From Methylomicrobium lacus LW14 (lineage in GTDB: Bacteria; Pseudomonadota; Gammaproteobacteria; Methylococcales; Methylomonadaceae), in assembly GCF_000527095.1 (NCBI RefSeq), contig NZ_AZUN01000001.1, positions 1,922,001-1,986,000 of the forward strand: a DNA stretch of 64,000 bases, read 5' to 3'. The first letter of the stretch is position 1. The number at the start of each line of letters is the position of its first letter. The position numbers and the translations under genes are program-made. Positions 37,487 through 46,476 of this stretch are shown one piece after another. The notes under the pieces are model-generated. The model saw nothing but the letters and a program-made list of their open reading frames with translations. It was not told where the DNA came from and ran no database searches.

Positions 37487-38131
37487 TTAAGATGCCTTGG
37501 CCGCGTAACGGATTGCCAAGGCCCAAACCAAACTCACAAATTCCGGCTGATTGAAATGAGGGACGCCGGAAATGACCAACACAAAACGATTTTTGCCGAT
37601 GAACAGCGGCCAAAAACCCATTTGACTGTTGCCGAACACATCGACAATCGCCCAAGCCTGGCTTGCCTGCCCCAAATTATTCACCAATACCCCGGAGCGG
37701 CGCGCATGCACAGTGGCGATCTCGGCGCTCAATGCCGATAACTCCTCAGCCACCTCATGCGGAAACCCATGGCTGGCCAGATAAAATCCCTCCATATCGG
37801 CCAGCAGCACCTTACCGTTCTCGGTAATGGTGCTTAGCATATCCGGCAGAATCTTGTCGAGCTGGTCGGCCGGATAGGTCAATTCTTCGTTCAAGCCCTG
37901 CACCCAACCCAGCTTTTGGCAATGGTGCAGCAATTCCATGCATTTTTCCGCGTCATCGATACCGGTCAATAACTGAAGATTCTCGAGCGTCAGCGCTTTG
38001 GTTGTCGGCTGTAAAAGCATCTGACGGATAAACTGGCGCGGCTTGTCCATCTCGTTCGAAGCCACCGCATAGTAAGCGCCCGACGGCGTTGGGTACAAAA
38101 AAAGCCCTTCTGTTAAATGATAGCTGCTCAT
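37487..38131 (-). CDS. Winged-helix plus roadblock-like protein
   Basis: A 214-residue protein starting MSSYHLTEGLFLYPTPSGAY, one base after the GTPase gene; a longer open frame to 38218 overlaps the GTPase and is not needed. Residues ~15-85 look like a winged helix (TLENLQLLTGIDDAEKCMELL and a following basic strand). Residues ~95-205 resemble a roadblock fold: GKVLLADMEGFYLASHGF, EELSALSAEIATVH and a late RFVLVISGVPHFNQPE strand. I infer a second roadblock partner for the GTPase. The assignment rests on pattern, not on a named family. Confidence 0.65.
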   Translation of the reverse strand: MSSYHLTEGLFLYPTPSGAYYAVASNEMDKPRQFIRQMLLQPTTKALTLENLQLLTGIDDAEKCMELLHHCQKLGWVQGLNEELTYPADQLDKILPDMLSTITENGKVLLADMEGFYLASHGFPHEVAEELSALSAEIATVHARRSGVLVNNLGQASQAWAIVDVFGNSQMGFWPLFIGKNRFVLVISGVPHFNQPEFVSLVWALAIRYAAKAS

Positions 38132-38132
38132 A

Positions 38133-38669
38133 TTATTCAGCCAACCCCGGATCCAGCGAATAGAGCAGGGATTGCACGAGAAGCGACACATCGTTTCTGA
38201 CTCTGGCATCCACAGCAAAAATCGGCGGCGTCAAACCGGCATCTTTTAACTGCACATGATAATCGGCTATCGTCGGCTTACTGCTCAAATCCATTTGGGT
38301 GACGCCGATCGCCACACTGGTCTTCGAGATAAAATCGCCGAAGGAATCGAGGAAGAATTTCATATCCTTGAACGGGTCCGCCCGGGTGTTATCCAGCAGC
38401 AGAACCAAACCAATGCCTCCGTTGATCAGAATATCCCACATAAAGTCGAAACGCTCCTGCCCCGGCGTTCCGTACAAATGAATTTTTTCTCCATCCGTCA
38501 GGTTCATCACGCCATAATCCATCGCCACCGTCGTGGCGGCCTTTCTGGACTTGGTCATGTCACTGGCGGCAGCATCGGTCTTAACCGGTGGAATATCGCT
38601 GATCGAGTGAATTGCCGTGGTTTTGCCGGCGCCTACCGGCCCTGTAAAAATAATTTTGTACTGACTCAT
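38133..38669 (-). CDS. Ras-like small GTPase (MglA/Gtr-type)
   Basis: A 178-residue single-domain GTPase. G1 is GPVGAGKTTAI (residues ~10-20), a switch I-like region follows with TTVAMDYG, G3 is YGTPGQERFDFMW and G4 is TQMD with a Val/Ile-rich strand before it (SVAIGVTQMD). The YGTPGQERF G3 matches the bacterial Ras-like group often paired with roadblock proteins. It is the third gene of the operon. The output (motility, polarity, pili or signalling) is not shown by the sequence. A Gln follows the G3 Gly, as in Ras. Confidence 0.88.
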   Translation of the reverse strand: MSQYKIIFTGPVGAGKTTAIHSISDIPPVKTDAAASDMTKSRKAATTVAMDYGVMNLTDGEKIHLYGTPGQERFDFMWDILINGGIGLVLLLDNTRADPFKDMKFFLDSFGDFISKTSVAIGVTQMDLSSKPTIADYHVQLKDAGLTPPIFAVDARVRNDVSLLVQSLLYSLDPGLAE

Positions 38670-38690
38670 GTTCGTGTCGTTCCGTTGTGC

Positions 38691-39884
38691 TTAGTTACCA
38701 CGCAATTTATTCATGATACGGCTCAATAAGCCCTGTCCCTTGCTCGGCTTGACAGCCGGCGGCTGAATCAAATGATCGGCGTCTCTCTTTGCCTGTCCCA
38801 TCAGGCCTAAGGCGCAGGCGGCGCTGGCGAATACAAACACATATTGCGGCTTGATATTGAGCACCTGTGCGACATTGGTCAACGTTCTTGGCCCTTGTAT
38901 CAGTAAGGCTGCAATTCTGAGTGCATGCGGCGTAATCAGCAAACGCGTAAAATTGGGCCAACTTTTCAAATAGACCGGCTGAGTATAGTCTATTGCCCGC
39001 GGATAACGGCCTTTTGAAGTCCAGCAGGCCAGTTTCCACAAAAAGGCATCCATGCTCTGAAATTTGTCCAGCGAACCGCCGAGGCCCATCGTGTGCGAAT
39101 TGACCGGAGTGATCGACATCTTGGATGCCGAGTTCGAATTCAACTTGATGCCCGCGAACGCACGCAACTGCGGATCATCGGCGTCAAGCCAGACCTCCAG
39201 GGTATGCGGAAAAATCATGATCGGTTTCCAACCCGATTGCAGCTGTAAAATCTGTCCCTTGGCCCGGCAAACCAAAAATGCCGATTGAATATAACCCTGA
39301 AAATAATCTTTCGGGTCATAAGCCGCATCGGCAAATTGTGCCGGATCGTTCACATCAACGTCCGTAAGCGAACCGATATAAGCCTGAAAGCCTTTTTCAT
39401 CGAAGCGCATCGCCGTCTGATGCTTGGAGGTTTTTTTACGCTCATCCTGATCGATCGCATAGGTCTTGAGCGGGGGCGGTTCGGATTCCGCCTCATCTTC
39501 TTCGGCGTCAGCCGTAACCGGAACGGCTTGTTTTGCGGCTTTTTTCTTGGCAAGTTCCTCCCACAACAATTTGGCTTCTTTCAGCGCCGACAACATGTCA
39601 TCGGTCTTCACCGGCTTTCTGACCAGAAGCGCTCCATCGTGCTTGAAATCCTGCAACGACAACACGATCGTCGGCCTTTGCCTTTCCGCCTGCAGATGCT
39701 GGGCCAATAAAATTTTTGCAGCCGGCGGGTCGCCATCAAAAATATCCACGTCAGCCTCAGCTTCACTGACAACGATCGCAGCCCCCCGGCACGGACCTTG
39801 CATAAACATCATCATGGTCTTGCAACTGCGGCTATCCATGCCGTGCAGGGCAACTTTTAATGGTCTCTTATTATGTTCCGACAT
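38691..39884 (-). CDS. Degenerate receiver-like protein of the GTPase operon
   Basis: A 397-residue protein. Residues ~8-105 resemble a response-regulator receiver: a KVALHGMDSRSC strand, an acidic patch DVDIFDGDPPAAK, TIVLSLQDFK and a late LVRKPVKTDDML Lys motif. The usual acidic pocket is incomplete, so phosphorylation is doubtful. An acidic, Lys-rich linker (~110-150) follows, then a domain of unknown type and a C-terminal helix-rich part (ITPHALRIAALLIQGPRTL) that recalls a winged helix. It starts three bases after the FimV-like gene. I do not recognise the middle domain. Confidence 0.6.
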   Translation of the reverse strand: MSEHNKRPLKVALHGMDSRSCKTMMMFMQGPCRGAAIVVSEAEADVDIFDGDPPAAKILLAQHLQAERQRPTIVLSLQDFKHDGALLVRKPVKTDDMLSALKEAKLLWEELAKKKAAKQAVPVTADAEEDEAESEPPPLKTYAIDQDERKKTSKHQTAMRFDEKGFQAYIGSLTDVDVNDPAQFADAAYDPKDYFQGYIQSAFLVCRAKGQILQLQSGWKPIMIFPHTLEVWLDADDPQLRAFAGIKLNSNSASKMSITPVNSHTMGLGGSLDKFQSMDAFLWKLACWTSKGRYPRAIDYTQPVYLKSWPNFTRLLITPHALRIAALLIQGPRTLTNVAQVLNIKPQYVFVFASAACALGLMGQAKRDADHLIQPPAVKPSKGQGLLSRIMNKLRGN

Positions 39885-39887
39885 TGA

Positions 39888-40643
39888 TTAAACCTTTAAA
39901 AAATCTTGCAACTGCGCCCACTCAGGCGGCAGACTCGCGCCAAGACGGTTCAGCTCGCCATGCACTCGCTTAAACCCTGTCCGGTCACGGGTCGATCGAT
40001 ACAGCGACAACAGCTCGCCGTGCAATTCAGCGTGCTCCGGACGCATCAAAATAGCCTGTTCAAGCACACGGACCGCTTCATCCAACTGGCTAAACTCGAT
40101 ATAGTCCCTGGCCAGTTGCAAAGGATCTTGTTCGGCCTCGCTTGCCTCCTCGACCACTTGCACGAGCGGCGAAGACGACTGCAGTCCCTTGGTAAACAAT
40201 GAAAAACGGTTGCAGGGCAAGGCTTCGATGGCGGCGCCCTCATTTTTCAGAAAATGCCTCAGGGTTTGAAACTGACTTTCGGTCAGCCTTGACCTGGACC
40301 CGAATATCATGCGCCAGCTCAATTCACGGCCCGCCTTGTTCAGTACGATCAACAAATCGATCAGCGCCGCATACAGCTGCTCATTCATATAATTGTTGAA
40401 GCAATAATGGATGCGCTCCAAATGCGCCCGCAATGACTTCGGCGCTCTGGAGACTCGGAAGGCCAAACGCTCCAGACGTTTGTCCACCGACAAATCAGGC
40501 CACTCGCGGAACCCGGCCGTAAATTGATCAAAAACGAATTCTAACACCGGAGATTCTTCAAAATTATGATTGCTAACGGTAATCAAGGCAGACCTCATCA
40601 CATGGACAACTGTGTTATCAAAAGAATAGTCTGATATTAGCAA
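39888..40643 (-). CDS. TPR/FimV-C-terminus-like protein, first gene of the GTPase operon
   Basis: A 251-residue protein without signal peptide. The C-terminal part (about 170-251) is a TPR-like unit resembling the FimV C-terminal domain: LQLARDYIEFSQLDEAVRVL, EQAILMRPEHAELHGELLSLYRSTRDRTGF. FimV helps type IV pilus assembly and polar localisation, which makes a link to pili or polarity possible. Residues 1-165 are helical and unassigned. Four co-directional genes follow with gaps of 1-32 bases. Confidence 0.6.
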   Translation of the reverse strand: MLISDYSFDNTVVHVMRSALITVSNHNFEESPVLEFVFDQFTAGFREWPDLSVDKRLERLAFRVSRAPKSLRAHLERIHYCFNNYMNEQLYAALIDLLIVLNKAGRELSWRMIFGSRSRLTESQFQTLRHFLKNEGAAIEALPCNRFSLFTKGLQSSSPLVQVVEEASEAEQDPLQLARDYIEFSQLDEAVRVLEQAILMRPEHAELHGELLSLYRSTRDRTGFKRVHGELNRLGASLPPEWAQLQDFLKV

Positions 40644-40842
40644 TTTTCAATTCGGCTATCGATAAATCAGCCGGCTGCCATGGATATTGCGGATTACATC
40701 ACAGAAATTAAATGTTAATTTGTTACTCTTTCGGTTTTGCCCATACGTTCGAACTCTGTCCCCATTACCATCCAGCCCACACAAAGTCCGCCCAGCCCAT
40801 TGAAATCGCTGGGGGATTTGAAAACTCGGAAAATAGGGCGTG

Positions 40843-41703
40843 TTATGGCGCCGGCTCGGCGCCTTCCTGGGCCAGATTGACAATCCGGTGACCGCCCTGC
40901 CCTTCAGCACCCAAGATCTCAGCCAACCACGGCAACTCCAGGCGCATTTCGGCCTCCAATGTCCATGGCGGATTGATCACGACCATCCCGCTGGCCGTCA
41001 TGCCATGGCCCTTGCTGTCCGGGGAGACAGCCAGCTCAAACAGCGCCACATCGGCGATGCCGCTGTCTTGCAGCGCCCGTTCCAGACGGCGGATACGTTG
41101 CCGCTCGACCACCGGATACCACAGCGCATAAATGCCGCCGGCAAACCGCCTGTACATCTTCTTCAGGGTTTCGGCGACCAAGCGGTAATCATTTGAAAGT
41201 TCGTAGGAAGGATCGATCAACACCAGACCGCGCCGCTCCTTCGGCGGCAACAAGCTCAGGGAGTCGGCCAAGCCGTCGGCATGAAAGGTTCTGATGCGGC
41301 GATCTTTTTTGACCAGCTCATGCAGAAACTTGAATTCGGTGGAATGCAGATCGTATAAGAACAGCCTGTCTTCCTTGCGCATCAAACTGGCCGCAATAAA
41401 GGGGGAACCGGGATAATGCAGCAGTTCCTTGCCCTGATTAAACTGCCCGACCAGATCGACATAGCGCCGCACGCCTGCCGGCAAATCGTCCCGCCGCCAC
41501 AATTTTGCGATGCCGCTGTCAAACTCGCGGTTTTTTAACGCCCACTCGCTGTTCAGGGCATACATGCCCGCGCCCGCATGCGTATCGATATAGCAAAACG
41601 GTTTATCCTTCTTTTTCAGATGCTCGATGCAGTGCACCAGCACCAGATGCTTCAGCACATCGGCGAAATTTCCCGCATGGAAGGCATGGCGATAGCTCAG
41701 CAT
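40843..41703 (-). CDS. rlmJ: 23S rRNA (adenine(2030)-N6)-methyltransferase RlmJ
   Basis: A 286-residue methyltransferase that modifies A2030 of 23S rRNA. It opens with MLSYRHAFHAGNFADVLKH, then DTHAGAGMY (SAM-binding motif I) and the catalytic motif as LIDPSYELSNDY; the usual form is DPPY/F, so Ser replaces the second Pro, as in some relatives. The C-terminal GMTASGMVVINPPW is conserved. It begins three bases after the DUF155 gene stop. Confidence 0.92.
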   Translation of the reverse strand: MLSYRHAFHAGNFADVLKHLVLVHCIEHLKKKDKPFCYIDTHAGAGMYALNSEWALKNREFDSGIAKLWRRDDLPAGVRRYVDLVGQFNQGKELLHYPGSPFIAASLMRKEDRLFLYDLHSTEFKFLHELVKKDRRIRTFHADGLADSLSLLPPKERRGLVLIDPSYELSNDYRLVAETLKKMYRRFAGGIYALWYPVVERQRIRRLERALQDSGIADVALFELAVSPDSKGHGMTASGMVVINPPWTLEAEMRLELPWLAEILGAEGQGGHRIVNLAQEGAEPAP

Positions 41704-41706
41704 GGC

Positions 41707-42501
41707 TTAAAGCACCTTATCGTAAATCGTCATGCCGATCTCGAATGCGATCAGCCAGATGATGATCCATTCCAGCCGCGAAGAATGCCGATGGTTTTGT
41801 TCATCGGCCAGCATTTCGAATAATTCGTGAATCGTTTCGAGCTTTTTCGACAGCACGTCGGTGCGGGGCGCAATTTCCAAGTACTTGGCCGCGATCGAGT
41901 AATAGTCTTCGTATTCCGGGTATTCCCAGAAAAACTCCGGAATATCGAGCAAATCGTAATTGACGATGATGTCGCTCTTGGTCAAAAACAACTGGCCGCG
42001 GATTTTCGCAATGTCGCTGCGGCTGATATTGATGCGGCCTTTGTCGGCCAACGACTTCGGGATATAACTGGTGTTTTCGATCGTGCGCAGCGCCTGGGTT
42101 TCGAACGAAGCCAGCTTGATCGACTGCGCCATGCCCTGCGACAAGGCAAACATCAAAATCGGATCGGACGATTCGAGTTCGATATGATCCTCGACGATCC
42201 GCGTGGACGGACAGTCGAAAGCAAAAGTAAAATGATCTTCTTCGACTGACGGCAACGCCTGCTCCGCGTTGGCCAGCAACAAACGATGGATCACCGCCTG
42301 CCGTTCCGGACTGACATTCCAGTGCACCACCGCGCCATAGCTCAAAATGATCGTGTAGGTGTCATTCTCTTCGACCAGCAAGGCCCCCTTGATCAGGCGA
42401 ATAAGACTCGAATCCGAGAGCACTTTCGCCAACGCATCGATATGGAAGCGGTGCGCCAGGCAATAGGCGACGCACCGTCTGACAGGGGGATTAGCCGACA
42501 T
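41707..42501 (-). CDS. RMD1/YagE (DUF155) family membrane protein
   Basis: A 264-residue protein of the DUF155 family, also found in yeast mitochondria (RMD1/Mrx10/RRG8-type). Family landmarks: LVEENDTYTIILSYGAVVHWN, SPDPILMFALSQGMAQSIKL-like (here SSDPILMFALSQ), FFWEYPEYEDYY and a C-terminal membrane helix (LEWIIIWLIAFEIGMTIY) with SSRLEW before it. Function in bacteria is unknown. It is probably co-transcribed with rlmJ. Confidence 0.88.
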   Translation of the reverse strand: MSANPPVRRCVAYCLAHRFHIDALAKVLSDSSLIRLIKGALLVEENDTYTIILSYGAVVHWNVSPERQAVIHRLLLANAEQALPSVEEDHFTFAFDCPSTRIVEDHIELESSDPILMFALSQGMAQSIKLASFETQALRTIENTSYIPKSLADKGRINISRSDIAKIRGQLFLTKSDIIVNYDLLDIPEFFWEYPEYEDYYSIAAKYLEIAPRTDVLSKKLETIHELFEMLADEQNHRHSSRLEWIIIWLIAFEIGMTIYDKVL

Positions 42502-42601
42502 CGAAGTTTCTCATTGGCAAGTAAAACCCCGGTAGCTTAACCCAGAGCCGAAAAATCGGCAAATATTGCGCACAATGCTACACACCAGATAAGAATGCCT
42601 G

Positions 42602-43018
42602 TCACTCGATGATCAGCAGCCAGCCTTTCTCATCTTCGCAATGCGATGATTTTGCGGAAGCCTTGATATCGATGCGAGCCGCCGTCTTGGTCAGATTAAC
42701 CGGCAGCCTGCCCTTGACCAGAAAGTAGGGTTCCTTGAATTCAGCGGTCAACTCCACAGGCACTTTTTTGACCGTAGCGGACAACTGCTCGGGGCTGTCG
42801 ATATTGAAGGCATAAAAAGAAAATTCAGAACCTGGCGCGACCTTCGCCAGATGCGGCGGATTAAAACGTTCAAGGCTCGCTTTCTGGCACTGGCTCGCAC
42901 TGCCACCGCCGCCGCCAGACATACCGCCGTGCCCGCTATGATGCTCCGACGCCTGCACCGCGGGAATAGTAAGCCAGGATGAAACAGCGATGACGCCTAA
43001 TAATCTCAATGATTGCAT
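42602..43018 (-). CDS. Small secreted protein of unknown function
   Basis: A 138-residue protein with a clear signal peptide (LRLLGVIAVSSWLTIPAVQA) and a His/Gly-rich start of the mature part (EHHSGHGGMSGGGGG). The rest is beta-rich, with LAKVAPGSEFSFYAFNIDSP and FLVKGRLPVNLTKTAARIDI; two cysteines (near 44 and 127) may form a disulphide. I do not recognise a family. It could bind a metal through the His-rich start, but nothing proves this. Confidence 0.65.
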   Translation of the reverse strand: MQSLRLLGVIAVSSWLTIPAVQASEHHSGHGGMSGGGGGSASQCQKASLERFNPPHLAKVAPGSEFSFYAFNIDSPEQLSATVKKVPVELTAEFKEPYFLVKGRLPVNLTKTAARIDIKASAKSSHCEDEKGWLLIIE

Positions 43019-43308
43019 AAGTTTCCTCTTTTTATTGTAATTATAATGCCGATGCTTCCGCTGAAGCGGTACCTCCGGCCCGAAACGCCACTACGCTTCA
43101 CGGCAGGATTACCATAAATGATCATTCCTTCTCGGCAATTATAATCGCAACCTTCCCTTTAACCGATACAACTTATTAAAATCCTCGGAAATACAGGTGT
43201 ACTGGTTCATAGGATTTCGCGGCTATCCTGGCGCTAGTCAAAACGGTTTCGGTGCATTTTACGGCGGCATTCGGCAAGCGCTCGACAGAACGGAACGCGC
43301 GCCACCCC

Positions 43309-43602
43309 TCAGGTAAATACCGCCTCATACTGCAAGCCCACGGACTCCTTGCCGACAGGCACCAGAAAGAGATCCAGGCTCCCCAGTTGGGGTTGGCGAA
43401 GCCGATAGATGCGTTGCGCCAGCAGCGGCTGATGAGGCCCTTGAAACAGCAAGGAATAAGCCTCGCGCTGGCCGCTCAGACACCGCCCGAAACCGGATAC
43501 GGCGATAAGCGTCATATCGACTGCATGTTGATCGTTGATTTCAACCTGAAACTCTTGATGTAGATAAGTTTCCCAGATTTCTTTTGTCAAAGTTTCAAGC
43601 AC
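43309..43602 (-). CDS. DUF6916-like protein
   Basis: A 97-residue cytoplasmic protein with a GTG start. Pattern and ending (REAYSLLFQGPHQPLLAQRI, LGSLDLFLVPVGK, LQYEAVFT) fit the DUF6916 family found beside phage-tail-collar (microcystin-dependent) proteins. No signal peptide. It lies at the end of the surface-protein cluster; the Tat-signal protein at 44147-44575 looks like a diverged paralogue. Function unknown. Confidence 0.7.
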   Translation of the reverse strand: MLETLTKEIWETYLHQEFQVEINDQHAVDMTLIAVSGFGRCLSGQREAYSLLFQGPHQPLLAQRIYRLRQPQLGSLDLFLVPVGKESVGLQYEAVFT

Positions 43603-43660
43603 GGCGCGTTACACCTTTTTAACGTTGTCAATACAGTAAAAAACCAAGGGCTTCGGCGCT

Positions 43661-44143
43661 TTATTCGGTATCCGCAGCCCGCTCCATCAGAAGATACACG
43701 CCATGCTCGCCGATTTGTACGAAGCCCAGACGTCGATACAGCGAAAGCGCCTTATTAAAGCGCTCGACATGAATACGAACCGGCTTTTGAACCCGAGCCG
43801 CCTCGTTTAAAACGTCCTTCAACATAGCCGTGCCGATTCCCGCATTCCTAAATTCAGGTAATAGCGCGAGGTCGACAATACGAATCTCATTCGGCCAGCG
43901 CGCGATATAAAAACGGCCGACAGGCCGTTGATCGAAGAGAATAATAAAAAAATCGGCGTCAGCATAGTTTTCCTGATAATAATGATGTTGGGCGGAAAAC
44001 TGCATCTCCAAGAAGGCGGCCTTCTGCTTTTCATCCCAATCCACGAGCGCCATTTCGTCAGCGCGGGTGCTGGCATAAACTGTACTCAGAAAGTCTCGGT
44101 CCGACGCTACGATTGGCCGAAAACTGATGTTTGAATTAGCCAT
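43661..44143 (-). CDS. GNAT family N-acetyltransferase
   Basis: A 160-residue acetyltransferase. The acetyl-CoA loop is seen in LALLPEFRNAGIGTAMLKDV, with the preceding RPVGRFYIARWPNEIRIVDL strands and a late LYRRLGFVQIGEHGVYLLME. It has the usual length of a single GNAT domain. It lies three bases after the Tat-signal DUF6916-like gene, within the surface-protein cluster, so it may modify a cluster protein (inference). Confidence 0.85.
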   Translation of the reverse strand: MANSNISFRPIVASDRDFLSTVYASTRADEMALVDWDEKQKAAFLEMQFSAQHHYYQENYADADFFIILFDQRPVGRFYIARWPNEIRIVDLALLPEFRNAGIGTAMLKDVLNEAARVQKPVRIHVERFNKALSLYRRLGFVQIGEHGVYLLMERAADTE

Positions 44144-44146
44144 CGC

Positions 44147-44575
44147 TTAAAGCAACAAGTTGAATTCAGCGCGGCAATAATTGCCCGGCAGATCGTTTCC
44201 GGTAGACTGCAAGTAAAGCTGCGTCGAGCCGGCAGTGGCATGATGAATCCGGCAAACCCCATTCGGCTGAACCTGATCGCCATCCAATTCGAAAACCAGA
44301 TAAAACTGGTCGTTTTCGGCTGACAAAAAGACCGTTTCGGCTTCTACCAATTGCATGCGTGCACGGTATTTTTCCGGCGATTTGGGTTGGGTCACGATAA
44401 AAGATTGACCGACCAATGCAGCGAAAACCTGGTAATTGAGCTTGCCGTTCAAACTTCGGCGCGACCTATACTTTTTCACCAACCGCCCTGCACCGACCCC
44501 GCTCCCCGCATAGCCGACGGCGATTGCGCCGAGAATCATCCGCAAAAAGGTCCTTCTAGGTATACCCTTATTCAT
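44147..44575 (-). CDS. Tat-signal DUF6916-like protein
   Basis: A 142-residue protein with a twin-arginine-type signal (PRRTFLRMILGAIAVGYAG). The mature part carries FAALVGQSFIVTQPKSP, VFLSAENDQFYLVFELDGD and LYLQSTGNDLPGNYCRAEFN, which share the strand order of DUF6916 proteins. So one paralogue in this cluster is cytoplasmic and one is exported folded. It precedes the GNAT gene by three bases. Function unknown. Confidence 0.65.
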   Translation of the reverse strand: MNKGIPRRTFLRMILGAIAVGYAGSGVGAGRLVKKYRSRRSLNGKLNYQVFAALVGQSFIVTQPKSPEKYRARMQLVEAETVFLSAENDQFYLVFELDGDQVQPNGVCRIHHATAGSTQLYLQSTGNDLPGNYCRAEFNLLL

Positions 44576-44898
44576 AAAAAATTTTGTCGCTGCAAGAAAT
44601 TAATACATGCCTGATCCTAACGACCACGCCTCGGTTTAGGAAAAAGCTTAGCTCAAGCCAACTTCGTTCGCAAATTGTCCGAAGTATAATCGTTTTTGCG
44701 GATCGAGTAATCGGCTAGCCGCGAAGGGGTATATAAAAATCCGAAATGAATGCATGGCTCAAATACATCGGTGAAGGGCATGAGCCCTGCTTACCGCTAA
44801 CCAGTAAACATCGCGGGTCACTTGTCATTGCTGATCGAAGCAATAGCTCTCTGCTCAGCCCGTCTTGATAAAAAATCAATGCTCGGGCGATGAAATAT
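44576..44898. other. Intergenic between collar genes and DUF6916-like gene
   Basis: About 320 bases without a supported gene. A nested hairpin (GCCCG/CGGGC around TTGAT/ATCAA, 44858-44888) directly after the third collar gene, as read on the minus strand, may be a terminator for the collar genes. Confidence 0.4.
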
Positions 44899-45420
44899 TT
44901 AACCCCGCGGAGGAAATATACCTTGCAGAGCAATGCAAAAGTTAAAGGTCAGATAAGGCATCATGTTGTTATGCGGCGTATTACCGCCGGCGGAAGTTAA
45001 GGCAACCGCGGCCGCATCGGCGTTTGGCGCATCTTGATAAAGTGTCCCACCCGTCGAGAGCGCAAAGCTCGCATTCGGGCTCACTGCATTCGTATCCGCA
45101 GGGTCAAGCGTATCCGCTAAGAGCGAGTGGGAGTGTGCCGGAATTTCCGACTCGAGCAGAGTGACTGTTTCACTGCCGCCGCTCTCGCCGAGATCGCGCA
45201 AAGACAGCCCCGGGCCTTGACCGGGTTGCATCGGCGCGCAGCCTTGCAGGTTCGGTAGAGCGAAAGTCGATTTGCCGTCGCCGCCATAGGTCGTCCCCAA
45301 CAAAGAAAACAACGCGGTGTTCTGCGATAACGGCATCAATTGCCCGTTGCACCACGCCCAGCCCTTGGGAGCGAAATTGAACGGAAAAATACGGATTTCT
45401 GCTACAAAAGGATCGGCCAT
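44899..45420 (-). CDS. Phage-tail-collar domain protein 3
   Basis: A 173-residue protein of the phage tail collar / microcystin-dependent (MdpB) family. EIRIFPFNFAPKGWAWCNGQ and LFSLLGTTYGGDGKSTFALP are the collar signature; IPAHSHSL and the late NNMMPYLTFNFCIALQGIFP complete it. No signal peptide is visible. It is the third of three tandem paralogues with nine-base gaps. Confidence 0.88.
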   Translation of the reverse strand: MADPFVAEIRIFPFNFAPKGWAWCNGQLMPLSQNTALFSLLGTTYGGDGKSTFALPNLQGCAPMQPGQGPGLSLRDLGESGGSETVTLLESEIPAHSHSLLADTLDPADTNAVSPNASFALSTGGTLYQDAPNADAAAVALTSAGGNTPHNNMMPYLTFNFCIALQGIFPPRG

Positions 45421-45429
45421 GTTTAACCC

Positions 45430-45933
45430 CTAGTTCTGCGAGGGGAAAATTCCGAACAATGAAATGATGAAGTTGATGCACAGATAAGGCTGGATATTGG
45501 TGTGCGGTTGGCTTCCGCCAGTCGCGGTAATCGCGGCCGCGCTCATGGCTCCGTTGGGTGTTTCATTGATGAAAGGGGTTACGTTGAACGAGTTCGCTGG
45601 CAGATTCCCGGTCGGACTGATCTGATCTCCGGTTAGGCCGACCGCCAGTAACGCATGCGAGTGGGCAGGAAGCTGCTGTGCTGTTAATGTCACTTCCTCG
45701 GCTCCACCGCTTTCGCCAATCACAAAACCGTTCCCCATATGTAGAGGAAGACGGCCGCGAAGGTCAGGCAGGGCGAACGTGTTCTGGCCGTCACCGCCGT
45801 AAGTCGTGCCGATCAGCTGGAATAGCACTTCGTTCTCCGAGATGGGTACCAGTTGCCCTTCACAGAGCATCCACCCGGCCGGGGCAAAATTGCCCGCAAA
45901 CATCCGAATTTCACCGACATAAGGTTCAGACAT
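45430..45933 (-). CDS. Phage-tail-collar domain protein 2
   Basis: A 167-residue paralogue of its neighbours. EIRMFAGNFAPAGWMLCEGQ, LFQLIGTTYGGDGQNTFALP, LPAHSHALL and NIQPYLCINFIISLFGIFP are present, so the collar domain is complete. The variable part between the two His-containing motifs is shorter and different from copies 1 and 3, as expected where these proteins have receptor-like loops. No signal peptide. Confidence 0.88.
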   Translation of the reverse strand: MSEPYVGEIRMFAGNFAPAGWMLCEGQLVPISENEVLFQLIGTTYGGDGQNTFALPDLRGRLPLHMGNGFVIGESGGAEEVTLTAQQLPAHSHALLAVGLTGDQISPTGNLPANSFNVTPFINETPNGAMSAAAITATGGSQPHTNIQPYLCINFIISLFGIFPSQN

Positions 45934-45942
45934 AACTCTCTC

Positions 45943-46443
45943 CTAATTTTGCGAAGGGAAGATGCCTTGAAGGGCGATCGAAAAGTTGATCGCCAAGAAG
46001 GGCTGCATGTTCTGGTGTGCCTGATTACCGCCGGCGTTCGCTACCGAAGCGGGGTTCATCGTCGTTAAATTTCCGGGGGCATGATAGACATTATTGCCCC
46101 CGCCAAGTACCCGCCCGGTCGGATTGGCATTGCCGCCGCTCACCGAAGTCGAGACCGCAAGACCATGGGCATGAGCCGGTACCTCGGTGAGTGAAAGCGT
46201 ATGGGCCTGTTCGCCGCCTCTTTCACCGAGTATGTGGCCGCTGCCCACATGAATCGGCACCCGGTCCCGGAGATCCGGCAGCGCAAAATTGGTCTGGCCA
46301 TTGCCCCCAAAAGTCGTACCCAGCAACGAAAACAGCGCCTGATTTTGATTGATCGGCAGAAGCTGACCATTGCACAAAGCCCAACCTTTCGGCGCGAACC
46401 CAAAACTCATCAAGCGGATTTCACTGATAAATGGTTCAGCCAT
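45943..46443 (-). CDS. Phage-tail-collar domain protein 1
   Basis: A 166-residue protein of the same family: EIRLMSFGFAPKGWALCNGQ, LFSLLGTTFGGNGQTNFALP, VPAHAHGL and NMQPFLAINFSIALQGIFP. It is closest to the giant beta-helix gene (33 bases downstream of its stop). Ribosome-binding GAGGAGG stands just upstream. Three such genes in a row, with no other tail genes, is the usual bacterial MdpB arrangement. Confidence 0.88.
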   Translation of the reverse strand: MAEPFISEIRLMSFGFAPKGWALCNGQLLPINQNQALFSLLGTTFGGNGQTNFALPDLRDRVPIHVGSGHILGERGGEQAHTLSLTEVPAHAHGLAVSTSVSGGNANPTGRVLGGGNNVYHAPGNLTTMNPASVANAGGNQAHQNMQPFLAINFSIALQGIFPSQN

Positions 46444-46476
46444 GATTCCTCCTCTCTGTTTTAAATTGAATAGCGA

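Noticed and set aside
44715..44933. 72-codon frame overlapping the end of collar protein 3
   Set aside because: Overlaps an accepted gene, no ribosome site, no recognisable sequence.
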